From: Imbroritus primus
Lineage (GTDB): Bacteria; Pseudomonadota; Gammaproteobacteria; Burkholderiales; Burkholderiaceae
Reading direction: 5' to 3'
Length of the DNA: 64,000 bases
Assembly: GCF_964332355.1 (NCBI RefSeq)
Contig: NZ_OZ201293.1
Location: 2,542,001 to 2,606,000 of the forward strand
Shown: piece by piece, positions 58,884-64,000 of the stretch
Position numbering within the stretch: the stretch's first letter is position 1
How the letters are laid out: each line of letters begins with the position of its first letter
Notes under the pieces: model-generated
What the model was told of the DNA's origin: nothing
The model's input: only the letters and a program-made list of their open reading frames with translations
The model's database searches: none
Made by a program: the position numbers and the translations under genes

Positions 58884-60254
58884 ATGACTGCCATCGATAT
58901 CGCCCTGCCCCCGGTCTACCAGGAACGCCGCCAGCGCCTGATGCAGCAGTTGCGCGCCCACGGCGGCGGCGTGGCCATCGTGCCGACCGCGCCCGAGGTC
59001 ATGCGCAACCGCGACAGCGACTATCCCTATCGCTTCGACAGCTACTTCTACTACCTGACCGGCTTCACCGAGCCGGAGGCCGTGCTGGCGCTGATCGCCG
59101 GTGCCGACGGCAGCCAGCGCAGCGTACTGTTCTGCCGGCCCAAGCATGAAGAGCGCGAGATCTGGGATGGCTTCCGCTTCGGCCCGGCCGCCGCCAAGGA
59201 TGCGTTCGGCATGGACGAGACGCACGCCATCGAGAACCTTGATTCGATCCTGCCCGACATGCTCGCCAACCATGCCCTGGTGGCCGCACCGCTGGCCGAC
59301 TCCGGCAATATCGACCGGCAGATCCGCCGCTGGATGCGCGCCGTGCGCGCCCAGGGCCGTGCCGGCATTGGCGTGCCGGCCCAGCTGCTCGACGTGCATG
59401 CGCTGCTCGACGAGATGCGGCTGTTCAAGGATGCGCATGAACAGGACATCATGCGCCGTGCCGCGCGCATCGCCGCCCACGGCCACGTGCGTGCCATGCA
59501 GACGGCACGCCCCGGACTGCGCGAATACCATCTCGAAGCCGAGCTGCTGTATGCCTTCCGCCATGCCGGTGCGCAGAGCGTCGCCTACAATTCCATCGTC
59601 GCCGCCGGCGCCAATAGCTGCGTACTGCACTACCGTGCGGGCAACACCATGCTGCAGGACGGCGACCTGTGCCTGATCGACGCGGGTTGCGAGCTCGACG
59701 GCTACGCCTCGGACATCACGCGCACCTTCCCCGTGAGCGGGCGCTTCAGCGGACCGCAGCGCGCCCTGTACGACATTGTGCTGGCCGCGCAGCAGGCCGC
59801 CATCGACCGCACGCGCCCCGGCGTCCCGTACAATGAACCGCACGATGCGGCGGTCCGGGTGCTGGCGCAAGGCATGCTCGATACCGGCCTGCTGAACCGC
59901 GATGCGGTCGGCACGCTGGATGACGTGATCGCCAATGGCGATTACCGGCAGTTCTATATGCACCGCACCGGACACTGGCTCGGCATGGACGTGCACGACG
60001 TCGGCGAGTATCGCGCCGCAGCCGCCAACGGCGGCGAGCGGCCGTGGCGCGCGCTGCAGCCCGGCATGGCACTGACCGTGGAACCCGGCATCTACGTGCG
60101 GCCGGCCGAGGGCGTGCCGGAACCATTCTGGCATATCGGCATCCGTATCGAGGACGACGCGATCGTCACCGCCAGCGGCTGCGAACTCATCACGCGCGAT
60201 GTGCCGGTGGAGGCCGATGCCATCGAAGCGCTGATGCGCGACGCGCGGCCCTGA
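58884..60254 (+). CDS. pepP: Xaa-Pro aminopeptidase P
   Basis: PepP removes N-terminal residues preceding proline. It has 456 residues. The N-terminal creatinase-like domain is followed by the M24 metallopeptidase domain. Its metal ligands lie in LIDAGCELDGYASDITRTF (two Asp), HRTGHWLGMDVHD (His), TVEPGIYVRP (Glu) and IRIEDDA (Glu). An in-frame ATG at 58812 would add 24 residues, but it sits inside a -10-like TAGAAT, so 58884 is kept. It is followed by a small unknown gene and the hydroxylase, mirroring the pepP-ubiH order. Confidence 0.94.
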   Translation: MTAIDIALPPVYQERRQRLMQQLRAHGGGVAIVPTAPEVMRNRDSDYPYRFDSYFYYLTGFTEPEAVLALIAGADGSQRSVLFCRPKHEEREIWDGFRFGPAAAKDAFGMDETHAIENLDSILPDMLANHALVAAPLADSGNIDRQIRRWMRAVRAQGRAGIGVPAQLLDVHALLDEMRLFKDAHEQDIMRRAARIAAHGHVRAMQTARPGLREYHLEAELLYAFRHAGAQSVAYNSIVAAGANSCVLHYRAGNTMLQDGDLCLIDAGCELDGYASDITRTFPVSGRFSGPQRALYDIVLAAQQAAIDRTRPGVPYNEPHDAAVRVLAQGMLDTGLLNRDAVGTLDDVIANGDYRQFYMHRTGHWLGMDVHDVGEYRAAAANGGERPWRALQPGMALTVEPGIYVRPAEGVPEPFWHIGIRIEDDAIVTASGCELITRDVPVEADAIEALMRDARP

Positions 60255-60448
60255 AAAGGACGATGGCGGCGCGATCGCGGCTTCGGAGGATGGTGCGGGG
60301 TAGGACTCAGCCTGATCCGGCCAAATCCGAGTGATTCCGGTTGGGATGCCCATCCCCGGGGGACCACGCGCCTCACTGACCGGGCAAATCGACCCGCTAC
60401 GATGCGCCGCCAGCGGCGTGTCTCAATCCAGATCCAGCAGGAGACCCT

Positions 60449-60892
60449 ATGTTGAGTTTTCTTCAGCGGCTGTTCGGCGCCGGCCGGCGCGACAGCCAGA
60501 CCCCATCCGGCACCGCCGGCAGTGCCGATGCCGCGGTCGATCCAAACGCACCCTTCATTGCCTCGTTGCACGACGACCGCGTGGTCGTCCACCTGCCCAA
60601 CGGCAAACGCGAGGAAGTGGAGTGGGACAAGCTCGAAACCGTGGTCGTCCGCCATATGAACGAAGGGAGCTGGGCTGACGAGAGCTGGCTGATCCTCGTC
60701 GGTACCAGGAAGAGCCGCCAGGGTTGCGTGGTGCCTTCGCACGCCGAGAACTTCGCGGCGCTGCTCGAACGGGTCCGGGCGCTTCCCGGCTTCGACACCG
60801 AAGCATGCGAGCGCACCCTGGCCACGCCGGGTCCCGATACCGTGTGCTGGGAACGCGGCAAGTCCTCTGCCGCGCAAGCCCGTGGCAACTGA
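60449..60892 (+). CDS. Small protein of unknown function between pepP and ubiH
   Basis: This is a 147-residue soluble protein that I do not recognise. AGGAG lies 6 bases before ATG 60449. A short Gly/Ser/Ala-rich N-terminus (residues 9-35) precedes a compact basic/acidic region with VVVHLPNGKREEVEWDKLETVVVRHMNEG and WLILVGTRKSRQG, which suggests a small beta-rich domain. The C-terminal helix is NFAALLERVRALPGF. Its stop lies 11 bases inside the following hydroxylase gene, so expression is linked. Codon use is native. The 194-base gap before it holds no gene. Confidence 0.75.
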   Translation: MLSFLQRLFGAGRRDSQTPSGTAGSADAAVDPNAPFIASLHDDRVVVHLPNGKREEVEWDKLETVVVRHMNEGSWADESWLILVGTRKSRQGCVVPSHAENFAALLERVRALPGFDTEACERTLATPGPDTVCWERGKSSAAQARGN

Positions 60893-62036
60893 CACCTTCG
60901 ACATCGCCATCGTCGGCGCCGGGCCGGTCGGGCTCACGGCGGCGCTGTGGCTGCTGCGTACCACGCAGTGGCGCATTGCGCTGTACGACGCGCGCGACCC
61001 GGAACTGGCGCATGCCGATCCGCGCACCATCGCCCTGTCGCATGGCAGCGCCACCCTGTTGCAGAGCGTGGGCGCTTGGCCGCTGCATGCCACGGGCATC
61101 GAACACATCCATGTCTCGCAGCGCGGCTTCTTCGGCCAGACCACGCTGCATGCCGCCGACTACGGCGTGCCGGCGCTCGGCCATGTGGCGCGCTACGGCG
61201 CGGTCAGCCACCGTCTGCACCAGGCGCTCGATGCCTACGCTGGTGATCCTCGCCTGACCCTGATCCCGCGCACGGCGATCACGGCGCTGGAGCAGGCTGA
61301 CGATCATGTCGTCATCCGCACGGCTGAAGGTACCGCCACAGGAACAGTCGCCACCGCCACGCTTGCGATCCAGGCTGAAGGCGGCCTGTATCACGAGCAG
61401 GCGGGCAAGAGCCGGCAGCACGACTACCAGCAGACCGCCATCGTGTCCCATGTGACATGCGAAGCGCCGAGGCCGGGCTGGGCTTGGGAGCGTTTCACCA
61501 CCGAAGGTCCGCTCGCGCTGCTGCCGCAGGATGACGGTTTCGCACTGGTCTGGTGTTGCACCGCCGCGCACGCTGCCGAACGCATGGCCATGACGGATGC
61601 CGAGTTCCTTGCGGCGCTTGGCGAGGCGTTCGGCCAGCGCATGGGACACTTTCTCACGACCACGCGCCGTCATCATTTTCCCCTCGGCCTGAACGCCGCA
61701 AACGAACTTGTCCAGGGCCGCATCGCCGCTATCGGCAATGCGGCACAGACCCTGCATCCCGTGGCCGGCCAGGGCCTGAACCTCGGCCTGCGCGATGCCT
61801 TCGTGCTAGCCAGCAGCCTGCGCGACAGTCTCGACCCGGCGGCACTGCGGCACTTTGCCCGGCAGCGGGCCGTCGATCGGCGCCTGACCATTGGCGCAAC
61901 CGATCTGCTGCCGCGCCTGTTTGCCATTCCGTCCGGCCTCGCTGGCCACGCGCGCGGGGCAGCGCTGGCGCTGTTCGACCTGCTGCCACCACTCAAGCGC
62001 TCGGTGGCGCGGCACATGATGATCGGGCAACGCTAG
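60882..62036 (+). CDS. ubiH: FAD-dependent UbiH/UbiF-family hydroxylase
   Basis: This flavoprotein monooxygenase of ubiquinone synthesis has 384 residues and starts at GTG 60882. The FAD dinucleotide motif is VGAGPVGL (11-18), and the second FAD site is AIGNAAQTLHPVAGQGLNLGLRD. Which ring position it hydroxylates cannot be fixed by sequence alone. Location after pepP, as in the E. coli pepP-ubiH operon, favours UbiH. Confidence 0.85.
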   Translation: MATDTFDIAIVGAGPVGLTAALWLLRTTQWRIALYDARDPELAHADPRTIALSHGSATLLQSVGAWPLHATGIEHIHVSQRGFFGQTTLHAADYGVPALGHVARYGAVSHRLHQALDAYAGDPRLTLIPRTAITALEQADDHVVIRTAEGTATGTVATATLAIQAEGGLYHEQAGKSRQHDYQQTAIVSHVTCEAPRPGWAWERFTTEGPLALLPQDDGFALVWCCTAAHAAERMAMTDAEFLAALGEAFGQRMGHFLTTTRRHHFPLGLNAANELVQGRIAAIGNAAQTLHPVAGQGLNLGLRDAFVLASSLRDSLDPAALRHFARQRAVDRRLTIGATDLLPRLFAIPSGLAGHARGAALALFDLLPPLKRSVARHMMIGQR

Positions 62037-62199
62037 CGCGGTGAAGGCATCCGGACAGGAGATCATGCGGCACGTTGCTGGCGGGATGCCTGACGCCTCA
62101 ACGCATCGCCTGCGCGGCGTTCCTTTAGGGAAAGCACGCGATAATGCAGCGCCCACGATGCACTGCATCATCGAAATCCTCCATGGGTGTCCCTTTCGC

Positions 62200-62227
62200 G
62201 CGCAAATTTTTGCCTAATATTTAGGCA
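62200..62227. promoter_or_regulatory. Candidate Fis site and 17-base operator palindrome upstream of dusB-fis
   Basis: GCGCAAATTTTTGCC (62200-62214) has the G-N13-C ends and A/T centre of Fis sites. Overlapping it, TGCCTAA-TAT-TTAGGCA (62211-62227) is a perfect 7-bp inverted repeat. It ends 17 bases before a -10-like TAGAAT (62245-62250), that is, on the -35 position. Fis represses its own dusB-fis operon in E. coli, so autoregulation is a reasonable guess. Confidence 0.45.
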
Positions 62228-62250
62228 TCCGTCGATTTTGGCGGTAGAAT
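62221..62250 (+). promoter_or_regulatory. Candidate promoter of dusB-fis
   Basis: TAGAAT (62245-62250) is a good -10. The -35 (TTAGGC, 62221-62226, 18-base spacer) is poor and coincides with the right arm of the palindrome. A second -10-like GATAAT lies near 62140, with a small palindrome GATGCA-C-TGCATC (62157-62169) after it. The ubiH-dusB gap (62037-62336) otherwise contains no gene. Confidence 0.4.
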
Positions 62251-62275
62251 AGCGCCTCACCCATAACATTCGATC

Positions 62276-62312
62276 CCCCGCCCGCGCAGCGCGCGGCGGG
62301 GCATTCTTTTTT
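62276..62312 (+). terminator. Intrinsic terminator in the dusB leader
   Basis: CCCCGCC (62276-62282) pairs with GGCGGGG (62295-62301). Above a one-base bulge, GCGC (62284-62287) pairs with GCGC (62291-62294). CATTC and six T (62307-62312) follow. The T-tract ends only 24 bases before the dusB start codon, so any dusB-fis transcript begun upstream must read through it. Confidence 0.7.
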
Positions 62313-62336
62313 GTGCTGCTTCCAGCGACAGACCGC

Positions 62337-63413
62337 GTGCAGATCGGACCACATCTTCTTCGCAACAACCTGTTCGTCGCCCCCATGGCGGGTGTGACGG
62401 ACCGCCCGTTCCGGCAGCTCTGCAAGCGCCTGGGCGCGGGCTATGCCGTGTCGGAGATGGTGGCGTCCAACGCACAGTTGTGGAAGAGCGAAAAAACCAT
62501 GCGGCGCGCCAACCATGAGGGCGAGGTCGAGCCGATCGCGGTGCAGATCGCTGGCGCCGAGCCGGCGATGATGGCCGAGGCGGCGCGCTACAACGTGGAC
62601 CGCGGCGCGCAGATCATCGACATCAACATGGGCTGCCCGGCCAAGAAGGTGTGCAATGTGGCCGCCGGCTCGGCACTGCTGCAGAACGAACCGCTGGTGG
62701 CGCGCATCGTTGAGGCAGTCGTGAATGCGGTCGCGCACGAAAGCCGCACACCAGTGCCGGTGACGCTGAAGATCCGCACCGGCTGGAACCGCGAAAACAA
62801 GAATGCGCTGTCGGTGGCACGCCTCGCCGAAGACGCCGGCATCGCCATGCTGACCGTGCACGGCCGCACGCGCGCCGACCTGTACAAGGGCGCCGCCGAA
62901 TACGACACCATCGCCGCGGTCAAGGCGCAGTGTCGCATTCCGGTGGTGGCCAACGGCGACATCACCACGCCGCACAAGGCCCGCGAGGTGCTCGCGCATA
63001 CCGGCGCGGACGCCATCATGATCGGCCGGGCCGCGCAAGGCCGGCCGTGGCTGTTCCGCGAGATCGAGCACTTCCTCGCAACCGGCGAACTGTTGCCGTC
63101 GCCCGAGGTGGAAGAGATCCGTGCCATCATGAATCACCACCTGCTGGACCATTACGCGTTCTACGGCGAGTTCACCGGCGTACGGACGGCACGCAAGCAC
63201 ATTGCCTGGTACACCAAGGGACTGGCCGGCGCCAACCTGTTCCGCCATACCATGAACACGCTGGAAACCTCGGAAGCACAACTCGAAGCCGTGAACCGCT
63301 TCTTCGATGCGCAGCGCGAGTTGTCCGACCGGCTCATCTACATCGACGAGCCGGCCGGGGCCGACGGCAACGATAACAACACCGACAACACCGGGGAGCT
63401 GCTCGCAGCATGA
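62337..63413 (+). CDS. dusB: tRNA-dihydrouridine synthase DusB
   Basis: DusB reduces uridines in the tRNA D-loop using FMN and NADPH. It has 358 residues if started at GTG 62337 (MQIGPHLLRNNLFVAPMAG), which matches the usual family start. GTG 62313 abuts a terminator T-tract and is less likely. Signatures are APMAGVTDRPFR, the catalytic-Cys loop NMGCPAKKV, KIRTGWN, HGRTRADLYKG and GDITTP with ADAIMIGRAAQGRPW. The stop overlaps the fis ATG. dusB-fis is a conserved operon in proteobacteria. Confidence 0.94.
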   Translation: MQIGPHLLRNNLFVAPMAGVTDRPFRQLCKRLGAGYAVSEMVASNAQLWKSEKTMRRANHEGEVEPIAVQIAGAEPAMMAEAARYNVDRGAQIIDINMGCPAKKVCNVAAGSALLQNEPLVARIVEAVVNAVAHESRTPVPVTLKIRTGWNRENKNALSVARLAEDAGIAMLTVHGRTRADLYKGAAEYDTIAAVKAQCRIPVVANGDITTPHKAREVLAHTGADAIMIGRAAQGRPWLFREIEHFLATGELLPSPEVEEIRAIMNHHLLDHYAFYGEFTGVRTARKHIAWYTKGLAGANLFRHTMNTLETSEAQLEAVNRFFDAQRELSDRLIYIDEPAGADGNDNNTDNTGELLAA

Positions 63414-63643
63414 GTCGCAACAGTATCGAATCCTGCATCCAGGAAAACCTGAAAGCCTATTTCCGCGACCTCGACGGCGAATCGCCGTCGGGGATGTACG
63501 ACATGGTTCTCACCGCAGTAGAAAAACCGCTGCTGATGAGCGTCATGGAGCGCGCCGCGTACAACCAGTCACTGGCTGCCGAGTACCTCGGCATCAACCG
63601 CAATACGCTGCGCAAGAAGTTGCAGCAGCACGGATTAATCTAA
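63410..63643 (+). CDS. fis: DNA-binding protein Fis
   Basis: Fis is a nucleoid protein that bends DNA and tunes growth-phase expression. This form has 77 residues, shorter than the 98 of E. coli. The region before the dimerising helices is trimmed, as usual in betaproteobacteria. The C-terminal helix-turn-helix is complete: QSLAAEYLGINRNTLRKKL. It is coupled to dusB through an ATGA overlap. Confidence 0.96.
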   Translation: MSRNSIESCIQENLKAYFRDLDGESPSGMYDMVLTAVEKPLLMSVMERAAYNQSLAAEYLGINRNTLRKKLQQHGLI

Positions 63644-63658
63644 CGACCCCTGCCCATC

Positions 63659-64000
63659 ATGATCAAGCAAGCCCTGCTCTCCGTGTCGGACAAGACCGGC
63701 ATCCTCGATTTCGCCCGCGATCTGCACGCCCTTGGCGTCACCATCCTGTCCACCGGCGGTACCGCCAAGCTGCTCGCCGACAACGGCGTGCCGGTAACCG
63801 AAGTGGCCGACTACACCGGCTTCCCGGAAATGCTCGACGGCCGCGTGAAGACACTGCACCCCAAAGTGCACGGCGGCATCCTGGCGCGCCGCGACCTGCC
63901 GGAGCACATGGCAGCGCTCGACCAGCACGGCATTCCGACCATCGACCTGCTGGTGGTCAACCTGTACCCGTTCCAGCAGACCGTCGCCAAGGATGAGTGC
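63659..64000 (+). CDS. purH: PurH, AICAR formyltransferase/IMP cyclohydrolase (partial)
   Basis: PurH carries out the last two steps of IMP synthesis. Only the first 114 residues are in the window. The frame starts at ATG 63659 (MIKQALLSVSDKTGILDFAR) and continues into the IMP cyclohydrolase (MGS-like) domain with LSTGGTAKLLADNGVPV, MLDGRVKTLHPKVHGGILARR and LVVNLYPF. It is 16 bases after fis and runs off the right edge. Confidence 0.95.
   Translation, partial: MIKQALLSVSDKTGILDFARDLHALGVTILSTGGTAKLLADNGVPVTEVADYTGFPEMLDGRVKTLHPKVHGGILARRDLPEHMAALDQHGIPTIDLLVVNLYPFQQTVAKDEC

Noticed and set aside
1..64000. tRNA, rRNA, CRISPR array, insertion sequence or phage integration site
   Set aside because: All intergenic stretches were inspected; none shows cloverleaf-type sequence, regularly spaced repeats, transposase-like frames or paired attachment repeats.

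Overview
The window is about 64 kb of high-G+C, densely packed bacterial chromosome. Gene order and protein content point to a betaproteobacterium of the order Burkholderiales, most like the Cupriavidus/Ralstonia group. The main reasons are the block grpE-hslR-hemH-hrcA/nadK-recN, the block lptD-surA-pdxA-ksgA, pilT-pilU beside yggS-proC, a Bug-type periplasmic receptor, and a short Fis behind dusB. This placement is inferred from gene order and protein sequence, not from a database search. No rRNA, tRNA, CRISPR array, insertion sequence or prophage gene was seen.

Layout. 1-6400: heat-shock and housekeeping genes (partial grpE with a sigma-32-type promoter, a 49-residue membrane protein, hslR, hemH, hrcA; nadK and recN divergent). 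6400-9180: a secreted-protease cassette with a lipid-anchored stand-alone propeptide-like protein, an S8 subtilase ending in a GlyGly-CTERM tail, and, convergent and overlapping it, a rhombosortase that is coupled to glnE. 9176-18800: glnE, then divergent yhdP, a nitrilase-family amidase and tldD. 18800-22830: mpg, aroG behind a Phe/Tyr leader-peptide attenuator, a PduO-type cobalamin adenosyltransferase and a LysR-type regulator. 22980-29500: glcD, a voltage-gated-channel-like protein, glcE and glcF, then lrgA/lrgB and a glutathione peroxidase. 29520-38000: pilU, pilT, yggS, proC, a BepA-like M48 protease, moaC, and an AT-rich gap followed by a Bug receptor and an HpcH/HpaI aldolase.

38100-48070: a long co-directional run of corC, lnt, glyQ, an unknown lipoprotein candidate, glyS, gmhB, plsC, a YgjP-type metallopeptidase, gloA and an EamA transporter. 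48200-49540: an isolated gene for an F-box-like protein, the clearest accessory gene. 49600-55720: ksgA, pdxA, surA and lptD on the minus strand. 55950-64000: amgK, azlC, azlD and murU, then pepP, a small unknown protein, a UbiH-type hydroxylase, dusB, fis and the start of purH.

Themes. Envelope biogenesis dominates: LPS export and assembly (lptD, surA, gmhB, BepA-like, yhdP), lipoprotein acylation (lnt), phospholipid acylation (plsC) and cell-wall sugar recycling (amgK, murU). The regulatory signals best supported by sequence are the aroG attenuator (19615-19801), the intrinsic terminator inside the dusB-fis leader (62276-62312), the sigma-32-type promoter of grpE (424-452), and the bidirectional terminator at 21027-21060. 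The most interesting protein-level candidates are the propeptide-lipoprotein/subtilase/rhombosortase cassette, the F-box-like protein, and the zinc-ribbon channel inside the glycolate oxidase operon.
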